DNA from: Planctomycetota bacterium
GTDB taxonomy: Bacteria > Planctomycetota > Phycisphaerae > UBA1845 > UTPLA1
Reading direction: 5' to 3'
Length of the DNA stretch: 64,000 nt
Assembly: GCA_003576905.1 (NCBI GenBank)
Contig: QEVG01000026.1
Location: forward strand, 1-64,000
The position numbers and the translations under genes are program-made. This document shows positions 25,232 to 35,399 of this stretch, in pieces. The notes beneath the pieces are model-generated. The model did no database searches. It was not told the origin of the DNA and saw only the letters and a program-made list of their open reading frames with translations. Within the stretch, counting starts at the first letter, position 1. Each line of letters opens with the position of its first letter.

Positions 25232-28200
25232 TCAGTGCCAGTCGCGCCGCCGCGACCGCCGTAACACGAACAATCCAAAGATCATCGCGGGCATCACCGC
25301 GGCAGAGCCCTGGGCACAGGCCCCGCAGGCGGGCGTCGCCACCGGCTGCGGGTTCTCGGCCTCGAGGGCCGGGGCGCCCGGCTCGACGATGACGCCATTG
25401 GCGGCGAGGTCGCCATCACCGCGCAGCCCGTCCACGAGTGTCAAACGAACGACATTTCCGATGACTTCCGAACCCGTCGTGCCGTCCCAGAGGAATCGAT
25501 AGAACTGGTCCACCGGAATGATCGGCGTCGGGCCGTACTTGTAGTAGGTGTTCACGGTCGGGTTCGAGTGCATGATGATGTCAACGGTAGCGGTGCCGCC
25601 GACTGGCAACCCATGGACCTCGAACTTGATGAAGCCGATCGGGAACACGACGTCCGGCGGGGGAATGCCGCCGTCGGGCGTGCCGAGCGCCATGACATTC
25701 ATGAGCACTGTGCCCGGCGGCGAAACAATCGTCACGTAGTTACCGAAAATGTCCGGGAACGAGGCGACGTTCGGCTGGAGTTTATCTGGGATGCCGTCGT
25801 TGTTGCCGTCGCCGTTGTTCGGCGCGCCGTCTTCAACGTCCGGATCAATGCCGTTGCCGTCGGCCTGTTGCCAGGTCTTCGTCGCAGTGCACGAGAACGG
25901 AATCCCGTCGATGACGCCCGAGGCCTCGACGGTGTCCGTGCCGGGGCCCGCCGCGCCGGTGTAGGTGAAGCTCGCCTGTCCCGCTGCGTCCGTGATCTGG
26001 TTGTGAACAAGTCCCGTGTTCGGCCCCGACGTAATGTTGAAGTCAACACTGACGCCCGCGGCCGGCGCACCGTCGCGCGTGACCGTCACAGTGACCGTGT
26101 GTTCCGTGCCTACGGTGTTCGTATCGGACGGCGGGGCGAGGCTGCATTGCGGGTCCAGCCACGTCTTGGTCGTCGTGCATTCAAAGGGAACGCCGGAGAT
26201 AGTCCCGCTGGCGCGGATCGTATCGACGCCGGGTGCGCCGTTGCTCGTGTAGAGGAACACGGCCTGTCCCAACCCGTCGGTGACGGCGAAGTCCGCCGTT
26301 CCGGCGTTTGGCCCCGCCGAGACGTTAAACGATACGACGATTCCCGCGGCAGGCACGCCGTTTTGCGTGACGGTGACTGTGGTCGAGTGATCGGTGCCCA
26401 CGAGATTCGTGTCGTCAAGCGGATCCAGCAGGCAGGCCGCGTTGATCCACGTCTTGGTCGCGTTGCAATTGACCGGTACCCCATCCACGACGGTGCTGGC
26501 CATGATGGTGTCGTCGCCCGGAGTGCCGTTGCTCGTGTACTGGAAGGTCGCCTGGCCGTTCACGTCCGTGACGGCCGCGCCCACGACGCCGTTGTTGACG
26601 CCGGTGACCGAGAAATTGACTACCGCGTTGACCGCCGGAGTCGCGGGCGGGTTTGTCCGCAGCACCGTGACCGTAACGGAGTGCTGCGTTCCGACCTGGT
26701 TGGTATCCATGAGCGGCTGAATCATGCAGCCGGACGAGATAAACTCCTTCGTTGCGGTGCAGTTGAATGCCGCGCCTTCCACCGTTCCGGATGCCGTAAT
26801 CGTGTCGACCCCGGGCGTCGCCCCACCCATGTAGGTGAAGTCGGCATTTCCGTTGGCGTCGGTCGCAATAATCTGCGGTGCGACGGCCGCTGCGTTCGGA
26901 CCTGCCGTCACATCAAATGTCACGTTGACTCCGGCCGCAGGCACGCCGGGCCGCCGAAGCAGCGTGATCGTGACTGTATGCGCGGTACTGATCTGATTGA
27001 CCGCCGCCGGAGGGTCGAGCGTGCAGGATGGCTGGACCCACTCTTTGGTGCCGAAACAGTTGGTGGCCATGCCGTCAACGGTGGCACTGGCCGTAATGGT
27101 GTCCACGCCGGGCCCGCCGGTGTTGTTTAGGTTGAAGACGGCGATGCCGCCGGCTGTCATGGCGTTTCCTGCCGTGCCGGCGTCCGGGCCGGCGATGATC
27201 GCAAACTGGACGACTGTGCCGTCCGCCGCAGGTACGCCGGGTGCGCGTTCAACGGTCGCGGCTACCGCCTGCATTCCGCCCGCGGCGCTGGGCGCCATGG
27301 CGGCAATCGAGCAGGCGGGCGTGACAACCCACGACTTCGTCGCGGTGCAGGAGAAGGCCGCGCCGCCGGGACCCGGCACCTCGCCGCTGGCCTCGATTGT
27401 GTCAACGCCGACCTGGCCGTTGCTGGTGTAACTGGCGAGGGCGATGCCCATGGCGTTGGTGAGCGCCGAGGGAATGACCACACCCGTATTGGGTCCGCTG
27501 GTGACGGCGAAGTTAACGAGGATCCCGGCCGCCGGGGCGCCGTTGCTGGTCACCGTGGCGGTCAGGTTGTGCATCGAACCGACCGGGTTCGTGTCATTGG
27601 CCGGCGCGAGCATGCACGCGGCGTTGATCCACTCCTTCGTCGCCATGCACGTAATGGGCACGCCGTCGACACTTGTCGTCGCGGTAATCGTATCCATGCC
27701 CGGCGTGCCGTTGCTTGTGTACTGGAAGGTTGCTTCGCCGTTGGCGTCGGTCACGGCCGCCCCTACGAGGTTGTTCACGCCGGTGACCGAGAAGTTTACG
27801 ATTGCGTTGATCGCGGGCGCGTTCGGGACTGTGGTTCGCAGGACCGTCAGTGTGACCGTGTGCTGTGTTCCGACCTGATTGATGTCGGCCAGCGGCTGGA
27901 TCATGCAGCCGGAATCGATGAACTCCTTGGTGGCTGAGCAATTGAAGGGCACGCCGTCCACCATTCCGTCGCCGCTGATCGTATCGATTCCGGATGTCGC
28001 GCCGCCCATATAGGTGAAGTCGGCGTTGCCCATCGCATCGGTCATGATTACCTGCGGCGCGACGGCGGCGGCGTTCGGGCCGGCCGTAACATCGAACGTC
28101 ACATTCACGCCGGCCGCGGGGACGCCCGGCCTGCGAAGCAGCGTAATGGTCACCGTATGCGGCGTGTTCACTCGGTTCACCGCCACGGGCGGATCGAGCG

Positions 28201-29737
28201 AGCAGGTCGGCTCGATCCACTCCTTGGTCTGGATGCACTCGAATGGAGCGGTGGCGATCGATCCGCTGGCCCGAATCGTGTCAACGCCCGGCCCGCCCGC
28301 GTCGACAAGGTTGAACGACGCGACGCCGGCCACGGTCATCGCATTGGCGACCGTACCTGCGTTCGGCCCCGAAAGCACTTCAAAGGTGACCGCCGTACCA
28401 TCCGGCGCGTCGACGCCGGCCCGTCGTTCCACGTCCACGGTCACCGTCTGCATTCCGCCGGCAGCGGTCGCGGGCATCGCGGCGATGGCACAGGTCGGGC
28501 TGATCCATTCGGCGGTTGCGCTGCACATGAATGTGACGTCGCCGATCGCCCCGCCGGCGTCGATCGTATCGATTCCCGTATTCGGGCCGCCGACATAGAA
28601 GAATGTCGCCTGGCCCGCCGCATTTGTCGTGTCCAGTCCTGCCGCGCCTGCGTTCGGGCCGGCGGAGACCATGAAGTTGACGTCAACTCCCTGAACGGGC
28701 GTCCCCCCGTTCTGCGTGACGGTGCACGTCACGGCGTGCAACGTATTGACGGGCTTGAGCACGCCGGTAGGCACGATGTTGCAGGCGGCCGTGATCCAGC
28801 GAACGTCCACGCTGCCGGTGGCAGCGCCCAGCGTCGCCGAGACGTTGATCAGCGGATCCTCGCCGAGAGGGCTTGTAACGTTGAACGTGCCCTGCCCGCT
28901 CGCATTAAAGGGGGGCGTATTGTCGATCGTGGCCATGTTCGCGCCGGCCGGGGCGACGTCGAGCGACCCATCGGTGAACGTGCGTACGCCGGCGCCGCCC
29001 GAAGCGAGGATGTTGATCGGAAGAGCCGATGCGAAGTTGGCGATCGGGTTATTGCATGCGTCCTCCGCAGTCAGCGTGATGACGATGTTGCTGCCGGGAT
29101 CCTGGGTCAGGGGAACCGCCTCCACCCGGAAGTGGTGAAGATCGGTCGCGTCGTTGACGACGGCGACATTCACGAGAACGGCGTTGGTCGGATCGCGCAC
29201 GGGATTGATGACGCTGACACGAATGTCGTCAGCATCTCCTACGGTCCCCGCGGCGCAGTCAATGGCGCGGAGCTGAATGTTCCCGAAGCGAATGGTCGAC
29301 GCGTTGCCCGCCGTGCTGGCGTTTGCCACCGTGAAATCAATCGTGGTCGCGCCGGGCGCCACCATGACGTCCACTCCCGCGCCGCCGCCAAGGTCGATAT
29401 CACCGGCGTCAATGAACGCCGTCACCAACTGCGTCGTGTTGAACACGAAGTTCGTCGGGGCTGAAATGCGAATGATCGAGTTGTTCGGCCAGTCCGCATC
29501 AGCCGCTTCGGTAATCTGGGGCTCAATAATGAGCGGGTCGAAAGTGCCGTCTACCGCGCTCGATGCGTGCACGTTGAGCGTGCCGACGGTGGTGACCGTC
29601 CCGCCCCGCGCCTCTGAGTGCGCCGCACCCACGATCATTGCCAGGGCTGTCAGTGCAAAGGTAATTCGGCCTGTCGCGCGCACGCCCTCGGCGCGTGTGA
29701 TGCTGGTGCCCGGTTGATGCCGTCGTGTCGTGAACAT
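25232..29737 (-). CDS. Giant secreted protein: ten Ig-like (Big_1-type) repeats, choice-of-anchor-U-like domain and Cys/hydrophobic/Arg C-terminal tail
   Basis: A 1501-residue protein from ATG 29737 (AGGGG site upstream). Residues 1-43 form a signal region (ITFALTALAMIVGAAHSEA). A beta-rich N-terminal region (~45-315) precedes ten repeats of 95-100 residues. Each starts near a Cys and ends with a Cys near a CxATKxW-like motif; repeat starts are ~319, 416, 511, 611, 708, 809, 905, 1004, 1102 and 1198. Each repeat carries GPNAG-, AGVxVxFxV- and GVDTIxASG-like strands, as in invasin-type bacterial Ig domains. Residues ~1293-1455 (GDGNNDGIPDKLQPNVASFP, NTYYKYGPTP, LVDGLRGDGDLAANGVI) match the choice-of-anchor U pattern. 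The tail has CGAC, a hydrophobic stretch and RRSRRR, like MYXO-CTERM/PEP-CTERM sorting tails. A surface adhesin or stalk role is inferred. Confidence 0.85.
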   Translation of the reverse strand: MFTTRRHQPGTSITRAEGVRATGRITFALTALAMIVGAAHSEARGGTVTTVGTLNVHASSAVDGTFDPLIIEPQITEAADADWPNNSIIRISAPTNFVFNTTQLVTAFIDAGDIDLGGGAGVDVMVAPGATTIDFTVANASTAGNASTIRFGNIQLRAIDCAAGTVGDADDIRVSVINPVRDPTNAVLVNVAVVNDATDLHHFRVEAVPLTQDPGSNIVITLTAEDACNNPIANFASALPINILASGGAGVRTFTDGSLDVAPAGANMATIDNTPPFNASGQGTFNVTSPLGEDPLINVSATLGAATGSVDVRWITAACNIVPTGVLKPVNTLHAVTCTVTQNGGTPVQGVDVNFMVSAGPNAGAAGLDTTNAAGQATFFYVGGPNTGIDTIDAGGAIGDVTFMCSATAEWISPTCAIAAMPATAAGGMQTVTVDVERRAGVDAPDGTAVTFEVLSGPNAGTVANAMTVAGVASFNLVDAGGPGVDTIRASGSIATAPFECIQTKEWIEPTCSLDPPVAVNRVNTPHTVTITLLRRPGVPAAGVNVTFDVTAGPNAAAVAPQVIMTDAMGNADFTYMGGATSGIDTISGDGMVDGVPFNCSATKEFIDSGCMIQPLADINQVGTQHTVTLTVLRTTVPNAPAINAIVNFSVTGVNNLVGAAVTDANGEATFQYTSNGTPGMDTITATTSVDGVPITCMATKEWINAACMLAPANDTNPVGSMHNLTATVTSNGAPAAGILVNFAVTSGPNTGVVIPSALTNAMGIALASYTSNGQVGVDTIEASGEVPGPGGAAFSCTATKSWVVTPACSIAAMAPSAAGGMQAVAATVERAPGVPAADGTVVQFAIIAGPDAGTAGNAMTAGGIAVFNLNNTGGPGVDTITASATVDGMATNCFGTKEWVQPSCTLDPPAAVNQISTAHTVTITLLRRPGVPAAGVNVTFDVTAGPNAAAVAPQIIATDANGNADFTYMGGATPGVDTITASGTVEGAAFNCTATKEFISSGCMIQPLMDTNQVGTQHSVTVTVLRTNPPATPAVNAVVNFSVTGVNNGVVGAAVTDVNGQATFQYTSNGTPGDDTIMASTVVDGVPVNCNATKTWINAACLLDPLDDTNLVGTDHSTTVTVTQNGVPAAGIVVSFNVSAGPNAGTADFAVTDGLGQAVFLYTSNGAPGVDTIRASGTISGVPFECTTTKTWLDPQCSLAPPSDTNTVGTEHTVTVTVTRDGAPAAGVSVDFNITSGPNTGLVHNQITDAAGQASFTYTGAAGPGTDTVEASGVIDGIPFSCTATKTWQQADGNGIDPDVEDGAPNNGDGNNDGIPDKLQPNVASFPDIFGNYVTIVSPPGTVLMNVMALGTPDGGIPPPDVVFPIGFIKFEVHGLPVGGTATVDIIMHSNPTVNTYYKYGPTPIIPVDQFYRFLWDGTTGSEVIGNVVRLTLVDGLRGDGDLAANGVIVEPGAPALEAENPQPVATPACGACAQGSAAVMPAMIFGLFVLRRSRRRDWH
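25871..28783 (-). repeat. Ten tandem ~290-base repeats encoding Ig-like domains
   Basis: The ten domain repeats of the 1501-residue protein run without a break across this stretch. Neighbouring units differ at the DNA level but keep the Cys-bounded frame and the GPNAG and GVDTI motifs. Confidence 0.85.
26147..28492 (-). repeat. Tandem duplication of a four-domain block (27314-28492 and 26147-27313)
   Basis: Domains 2-3-4-5 and 6-7-8-9 match pairwise in order. The second and sixth both begin IAAM...AAGGMQ. The third and seventh share HTVTITLLRRPGVPAAGVNV. The fourth and eighth both begin GCMIQPL and keep NQVGTQH. The fifth and ninth lie next in order. The copies have diverged, so this is a real older duplication more than an assembly artefact. 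Confidence 0.75.
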
Positions 29738-30636
29738 TTCAATTGCCCCTTCCGAAAGCGTGTTTAACGGTGAAACGGAAGTCGCCCGCTCCTTCCTCGA
29801 TTGCAGGCGCCGTCTCATGTACCAGCGCTCCGGCGCGGTCGCGCCGCGGTGCCCGTGCGCTGGATCGAGGCGTATCGCTTCCCGCGCGCACGTGTCGCGC
29901 AGGGCCGCATTGCCTCTGAATGAATCACGAGAGTGAAGCTCGTCCCTCCCAGAACCAGGCCGCCGGAAGCGATGCATGGGAAGTGCGGATCATCGCCTCG
30001 CGCGCGTCGTGTCTCGCGTCGCCGATTGAGTACCGATAAGGCCTGGCTTCGGACGCTGAGTCCGAAGCACGGCGGCGCCCTCTCTTCGTTCCCGGACGCC
30101 ATTCTAATCGGCGGTACGCCTTAACTCCAGCGTGGAACAGCATTTTTTAAGGACGTGACGTGGTGGCGAATCTCACCGCGGTGGTGCGCCGTATGTTTAA
30201 CGGAACCGTGTTTGGATCGCGACGTTGGATGAAGCCATCATCGGTGGTCCGGGAATAATTAGCGGTGCCGCAGGACAATTCGATTGCAAAGGACTTCTCG
30301 GATACCGGCCCGCGGCAAACAGGTAGGTTGCGGATAGCGATTGTCGGGTTTGATTGCGGATCATTTCGCATCTGTCAGGGGGCTGGCACGGACCGTCCGG
30401 ACGAATGCTGCGGCGTGTCCCACCGGTTCAAGCATTTCGGCGAATCCAAACCGCACCAGGACGAAGCGTCCCGTAAACATTGACTTTGGACCCGGGTTCT
30501 GGTGTAGTAGTACCCAGGTACGATAACTCCAATCTTGTGATGGGCGGGAAGTTCAGAGTCTGCCATTTCGTCCGCCACGTCATCGGGGGAGTCGCAGGGC
30601 GCTCAGCGCGCCCAGAGGACACGGGAGGAAGGAACC
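29738..30636. other. Long intergenic region (~900 bases)
   Basis: No supportable gene; short frames lack ribosome sites and homology signs. It holds the ribosome site of the Ig gene at the left and, at the right, a possible promoter (30480-30508) plus the GGGAGGAAGG site for the next gene. No RNA gene or repeat was recognised. Confidence 0.5.
30480..30508 (+). promoter_or_regulatory. Possible sigma-70 promoter for the lipoprotein at 30637
   Basis: TTGACT, 17 bases, TGTAGT. The -35 is good and the -10 weak. The distance to the start codon (about 120 bases) is reasonable. Confidence 0.35.
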
Positions 30637-31701
30637 ATGTTCGGGACACGACATCGCCTCGCATATCGGCTGCAATGCGCACTTTGCGCACTCCTCGTAC
30701 TCAATCTGAATTGGGTCAATGGATGCGGGCAGGGAACCCTGGGACTGCCGACCACGGCCGGCGCATTTCAAATCCGCCTGTCGGATTCGCATCCTGTCAC
30801 GCAGGCGCTCCGCGGCAGCGCGTTTCAGGGCGCGGTTCTCATGGAAGTCTATCCCCAGGCTCAGGGATTCCGCCTGATCTATCCGGATGGCGACCGGCAG
30901 GTGTCCGGCGCCTATTCCTATTCCGATGGCGAGTTCGTAATCACCCAGTTCACTTTCAAGAAGGGCGCTGAATCGGCAACGATTACCTTCGATGCGTCGC
31001 GCCAGGTCTCCACGATTACTACGTCCGGCGGCCAGTCGTGGACGCGGCCGGTGGAGCCGGCGTCGCTCCGGAAGGCCTCCGCGGCCGCCGTGCAAAGCTC
31101 CAATCCCTATGTTCTCGCTAATCTCGATCTCGTTGCCGTCGCGGAAGAGGTCGATCAGAACGGCGGGTTGGCCGCGTATCCTTCCGGGAATACCGGCGGA
31201 ACGGGCGGCAGCAGTTCCTCCACGACCGGCGGCGTGACGGGAATCGGCTACAAAAATGGGAACCAGGAAGTGATTCCCAGCGTCGCCGTCGTCCTGGCCC
31301 TCGTCACTGCGATCTGGGCGCCGCTCGCGGGGCTGCTCGGCCCGCTACTTACCATCTTCAGCGTGGCCAGTATCCTCGAAACCACGATGGTGCTTCGCTT
31401 CGATGGAACGTGGCGTGCGAATAACGCTACCAGCAACATGCTCGTTACTATCTCCGGCGGTAAGATTACGAAGCTTGTTGATGAGTCGAGCCAGCAGGAA
31501 CTCGAAGTGTTGAGCACGCGCCTCGACACAATCTCCGGCAATCGCGTCGTCTGGACGGTTCTTGCCAAGGTCCTTGGCCAGTCGACCGAGGTCGAATTCA
31601 CCTTCGATGTGCAGGAACTGGCCGATGGAACGCTGGAAGGAACCTTGACGGCACTGGGCAATACATTCGCGCGCGTCGCGGTGACAATGTCGCGCGCCTA
31701 G
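30637..31701 (+). CDS. Putative exported hypothetical protein with central hydrophobic segment
   Basis: Not recognised. 354 residues from ATG 30637, with GGGAGGAAGG just upstream. The N-terminus is a signal-like stretch (LQCALCALLVLNLNWVNGCG) that could be a lipoprotein signal, though the residues before Cys30 are not ideal. Residues ~45-140 are beta-rich. A Gly/Ser/Thr linker (~190-207, GGTGGSSSSTTGG) leads to a strongly hydrophobic segment (VAVVLALVTAIWAPLAGLLGPLL, read as positions ~218-240). A final ~105-residue beta-rich domain (FDGTWRANN to the end) follows. The layout suggests two exposed domains joined by a membrane-associated part. Confidence 0.7.
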   Translation: MFGTRHRLAYRLQCALCALLVLNLNWVNGCGQGTLGLPTTAGAFQIRLSDSHPVTQALRGSAFQGAVLMEVYPQAQGFRLIYPDGDRQVSGAYSYSDGEFVITQFTFKKGAESATITFDASRQVSTITTSGGQSWTRPVEPASLRKASAAAVQSSNPYVLANLDLVAVAEEVDQNGGLAAYPSGNTGGTGGSSSSTTGGVTGIGYKNGNQEVIPSVAVVLALVTAIWAPLAGLLGPLLTIFSVASILETTMVLRFDGTWRANNATSNMLVTISGGKITKLVDESSQQELEVLSTRLDTISGNRVVWTVLAKVLGQSTEVEFTFDVQELADGTLEGTLTALGNTFARVAVTMSRA

Positions 31702-32080
31702 TGTTCGACAGGATCTCAGTTTGTTTGTTTGGGCAAACGCCTTCGTTCGTGCGAAGTCAGCGTTGGGTGATCGCGGTGGGGCATTGAAGGGATTCGCGCC
31801 GGGCAGCGCGGAAGGAGTAGACTTTTCCGCGCTGCTCGCGTCCGTGCGAATCCGAATGCAGGAAGGGACTCGGGCAGCAACGCGCTGGCGCGCGGGGCCT
31901 CGTCCGCGGGCGGGGCGGTCGAAAGGTTCCACTCTTTAGCGCGCATATCCTGAAGCCGTCTTTCTCCGAAATCCAGGATTTCGGGTCACATCGCGACCGC
32001 GCTCTTCAGACGCACATATTTTCTGAATCTGTTGACAGTGCGCTTGCCGGATCGGGCGGCGGCGCTTCAGGAGTAAGGCC
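31702..32080. other. Intergenic region before the tail-fibre-like gene
   Basis: Nothing gene-like. A TTGACA occurs near 32031 but has no matching -10. AGGAG at 32069-32073 is the ribosome site of the next gene. Confidence 0.4.
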
Positions 32081-35000
32081 ATGAATCGGAAGCTCAGTCC
32101 AGTCGTCTGCTCGCTTATCATTCTCGTTCATATGTCGGGAATTGCGACGGCCTTTCCGCCCGGGCCCGGCGCCGGCTCGGCCATCACGTACCAGGGGCAA
32201 TTGAAGTTCGGCGGCGTCGAGTTGAACGCAAACTGTGACTTTGCCTTCCGACTCTACGACGCCCCCGAAGGTGGCGCACTTGTTGCGGAAGTCGGCTCCG
32301 AGGCGGCGCCTGTCGCCATAGACGTGCAGAAGGGCGTCTTCACGGCCACTCTCGATTTCGGCGACGGCGCCTTCGATGGCGGGGAGCGCTGGCTGGAAGT
32401 GCTTGTGCGTGATTCTGCCCTTGGTGGGGCTTTCTCAACTTTGACTCCACGGCAACAGCTCACTGCCGCGCCCTATGCGCTTCATGCCCTGCACGGCGGC
32501 GATGTGACCAGTCTTGACGAAGCGTACAACAAGGGCGGTCCCGGGGCCGGACGCACAGTGAACACAAACGCAGGGCCGCTTTCGCTCGAAGGACCGGGCG
32601 GACTGTACGTTCAGGGACGTGTGGGAATCGGCGTTGCCGATCCCACCATGGCTCTTGAAGTGAGCGGGGGTATTCGGCTTCGTGACGGATACATCGCATT
32701 CCCCGATGGAACGATCCAGACGACGGCCGCCATTTACGCCGCGCCGGGCACCGAGCAACCGCGCGGCTCCGCTTTCTGGGAGTCCGACGGTATCGGGAAT
32801 CAGACGTCACTTTTCCCCGACCCGATCGACACCTTTGTCGGCATCGGAACCGCCAATCCGGCTTTTCCGCTGCACGTCATTGGCGACATTCTCGCGGATG
32901 GATCCGTGCGGGCGCACGCCTTCGCCGGTGCCAGTCCCTTTGTCGCGGAAGCTCCGGCAGGCGTTTCGCGGCTCTTTATCAGCGAGATCAGCGGCAACAC
33001 GGCGATCGGCCACACGAGCATGCCGATGCAGATCGAGCCTGTCACGCTCCTGCACCTCGCCGACGACCTCGAGGATCCCTATATCACCCTTGAGATCAAC
33101 CCCAACGATAACCCGATCGGCGCGGGCGAGGCGGGAATCCTGCTGCGAACCGGCGCCGCCGGCGGGAGTCTGCTCGGAGACATCTCGGTCGACGAGAACA
33201 TGGCGGACACGCCGCTGCTTGTGAATGCCTTCAGCCTCAACAATGTCGCCCTCGTCCCGAATGGAGGACGCGTGGGCATTGGGACGACGACGCCCTCTGT
33301 CCGGCTCCATCTGCGCGGCACGGAAACATTCCCGATCCTTTTCGAATCGAGTTCCACCGACTCGATGGTGACAACGTTTCGCAACAGCTCCTCCGCGGCG
33401 GCATGGGAATACAGTGTGTCCGGTTCCGTCGGCGCGTTCGGCGGGTTTGTGCCGGCGGGATCGCTTTATATTTACAAGGCCGGTCTGCCCGACACCATCC
33501 CACTGATTGGCGGCGCAGACGGGCGAATCGGCATCGGGTTCCGATTTGACCAGGGACAGGACACGCCGATGGCGACGCTGCATGTGGGCGGCGTACCGGG
33601 CGTGGACGGCATCATGTTTCCGGATGGCACATTGCAGACCACAGCATTTGCCGGAGGGGCGATCGACCACGGATCGCTCATGGGCTTGCTTGATGATGAC
33701 CATCCGCAATACGTCCACATCGACGGGCGGCCGGGCGGACAGGTCGTGGATGGCGGCACGGTCCTGGGCGACACGCTGACCCTTCGCGGGTCGATTGTGG
33801 GCGCCGGGCCGGTGCTGATAAACCCTGCGGGTGATGCAAATGTGTCCATTGGCACGACCCCGACCGTGGCGCGTCTTCAAGTGGGATCGATCGGATTCCT
33901 TGCGCAGGTCCTCGCCAGCACCAGCACGAGCGGAACGTGGCTCGCATTGGACAACAGCGTGGGAGGCGGCACGAACTTTCAATTGATTTCAACGGGCACG
34001 AACAATGGTGAAGAGGAGAGAAAGCTGCTGTTTGGGACCGGTCCTGCACCTAGTACGGTCACGTCGACGATTATGACGCTGGATGCCGACAACAACCACG
34101 TGGGCATCGGGACTGCTTTTCCGGAGCTTCGGCTTCATGTCATTTCCAACAGCGACGTCACCGCTGCGGGCGGCGGATTCATGCAGCTTGGTTCTTCGGC
34201 CGGTGAAAACATCGGCATCGACAACAATGAAATCCAGGCCCGCATCCCCGGCGGAGCGAACGATCTGGCCATCAACCGCGAAGGCGGGAACGTGCGCCTC
34301 GGCGCGGTAAGCTTTGACGTGAATCTCGGCATCGGCCCCGTGGTTCCCATTCGAAGCATCGACGTGAACGACATTCAAGCTGTCATGCGGTTGGATACCG
34401 TCGCACATGGCAACGGCTCCGTGGTAGAGCTGCGAAATGTGACCGCCGGCGTGCCGGCCTTTCTCGGGGCGATCAATTTTCTCAACAACGGCGGCGTCAC
34501 CATCGGCCAGATCGGCTACCTGGGCACGAATGACCTCACCTTCCGCGTGAACGGACTGGAGCGCGTTCGAATCGATCCCGATGGCGACCTCGGCATCGGC
34601 ACCACCACGCCGGGTGAAAAGCTGGACGTGATCGGAAACGGTCGCTTCTCCGTTTCGGTGCTGGCCGACACGCTGAACAGCGACTCCGATCCGGCCGATA
34701 TGGCCCAGGACCTCTCGCTTCAGACAGAAGGCACCACGCACATCTTCATTGAAGCCGACACGGGAAACGTGGGAATCGGGTCCCCGCCGCCAGTCGTGCC
34801 GGAAGAAGCCCTGCATGTCGCCGGCTGCGTCAAGGCGGACTGTTACAAGCTCGCCGGCGAGAAGGCAGTTGAGGTCAGCCCACTGTCAGCCGTGGCCGCC
34901 AGTGCCAATCTGACGATGATCCCGAGCCCGACAGGGACGATGAAGGTCCGCCCGGTTCTGACCGGCGTACAGAACGTGATGGTTCCGATCAACGTCAGCA

Positions 35001-35308
35001 CGTCCCTGCTTGGGACCACGCAGGGACTTGTGCGCGTCCGGGTCTGTTACCGGGTGTCTTCATCGACGACGTTCATTAACAATCTCCGTGCCCGGGCGAC
35101 GCAGGATAACGGCATGTTCGTGAATCTGATCGACGATCCCACGAATCTCAACTCGTCGTCGTGGACCTGCTACGAGACGGCGAATCTCATGCCGGCTGCC
35201 ACGATTGACGGTCCGATGTTCCTTCAGCTTGAACTGAGCGTGGCAGGGACGGGTTCCACCCACGAAATCGAAATTGGACGAATTACGGCATTCGTGATGG
35301 ATATCTGA
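32081..35308 (+). CDS. Large secreted tail-fibre-like protein with GIG(T)xxP repeats
   Basis: A 1075-residue exported protein; ATG 32081 follows AGGAG by seven bases. Residues 1-24 are a signal peptide (SLIILVHMSGIATAF). The N-terminal domain (~30-140) has ITYQGQL, FRLYDAP and RQQLTAAPYALHA, a pattern common in planctomycete and Bacteroidetes surface proteins. The middle ~800 residues repeat the motif V/L-GIG-x-x-x-P-x-x-x-LHV at least seven times, e.g. VGIGVADPTMALEV, VGIGTTTPSVRLHL and LGIGTTTPGEKLDV, with FPDGTxQTTA segments. This is the trimeric tail-fibre/chaperone-of-endosialidase style of protein. The C-terminal ~200 residues are a separate beta domain. It is probably a surface fibre; it heads a unit with the dockerin-like gene. 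Confidence 0.8.
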   Translation: MNRKLSPVVCSLIILVHMSGIATAFPPGPGAGSAITYQGQLKFGGVELNANCDFAFRLYDAPEGGALVAEVGSEAAPVAIDVQKGVFTATLDFGDGAFDGGERWLEVLVRDSALGGAFSTLTPRQQLTAAPYALHALHGGDVTSLDEAYNKGGPGAGRTVNTNAGPLSLEGPGGLYVQGRVGIGVADPTMALEVSGGIRLRDGYIAFPDGTIQTTAAIYAAPGTEQPRGSAFWESDGIGNQTSLFPDPIDTFVGIGTANPAFPLHVIGDILADGSVRAHAFAGASPFVAEAPAGVSRLFISEISGNTAIGHTSMPMQIEPVTLLHLADDLEDPYITLEINPNDNPIGAGEAGILLRTGAAGGSLLGDISVDENMADTPLLVNAFSLNNVALVPNGGRVGIGTTTPSVRLHLRGTETFPILFESSSTDSMVTTFRNSSSAAAWEYSVSGSVGAFGGFVPAGSLYIYKAGLPDTIPLIGGADGRIGIGFRFDQGQDTPMATLHVGGVPGVDGIMFPDGTLQTTAFAGGAIDHGSLMGLLDDDHPQYVHIDGRPGGQVVDGGTVLGDTLTLRGSIVGAGPVLINPAGDANVSIGTTPTVARLQVGSIGFLAQVLASTSTSGTWLALDNSVGGGTNFQLISTGTNNGEEERKLLFGTGPAPSTVTSTIMTLDADNNHVGIGTAFPELRLHVISNSDVTAAGGGFMQLGSSAGENIGIDNNEIQARIPGGANDLAINREGGNVRLGAVSFDVNLGIGPVVPIRSIDVNDIQAVMRLDTVAHGNGSVVELRNVTAGVPAFLGAINFLNNGGVTIGQIGYLGTNDLTFRVNGLERVRIDPDGDLGIGTTTPGEKLDVIGNGRFSVSVLADTLNSDSDPADMAQDLSLQTEGTTHIFIEADTGNVGIGSPPPVVPEEALHVAGCVKADCYKLAGEKAVEVSPLSAVAASANLTMIPSPTGTMKVRPVLTGVQNVMVPINVSTSLLGTTQGLVRVRVCYRVSSSTTFINNLRARATQDNGMFVNLIDDPTNLNSSSWTCYETANLMPAATIDGPMFLQLELSVAGTGSTHEIEIGRITAFVMDI

Positions 35309-35399
35309 TCACTCGCGCAGTAGCCGGATGCGCCTTGCTCAGCAGCGCCGGGCGTGTCAGCGCTCCACATGAATCGGCGAGTTGTCCGGAGGTTTAGAG

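Noticed and set aside
25568-27130. A 520-codon open frame on the plus strand opposite the Ig-repeat gene
   Set aside because: It is rich in Arg, Ala, Gly and His without domains, lies wholly inside the minus-strand gene, and mirrors its repeats. High GC leaves the antisense frame free of stops.
25871-28783. Regular repeats considered as a CRISPR array
   Set aside because: Units are ~290 bases, keep a coding frame, and encode Ig-like domains. There are no short direct repeats with unique spacers.
28157-29464. A 435-codon plus-strand frame opposite the same gene
   Set aside because: Same reasons: repeat-shadow composition, no ribosome site, no family features.
33601-33660. TGGCAC...TTGCA inside the tail-fibre-like gene as a second sigma-54 promoter
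   Set aside because: The two halves are almost touching, so the required ten-base GG-GC distance is missing, and it lies inside coding sequence.
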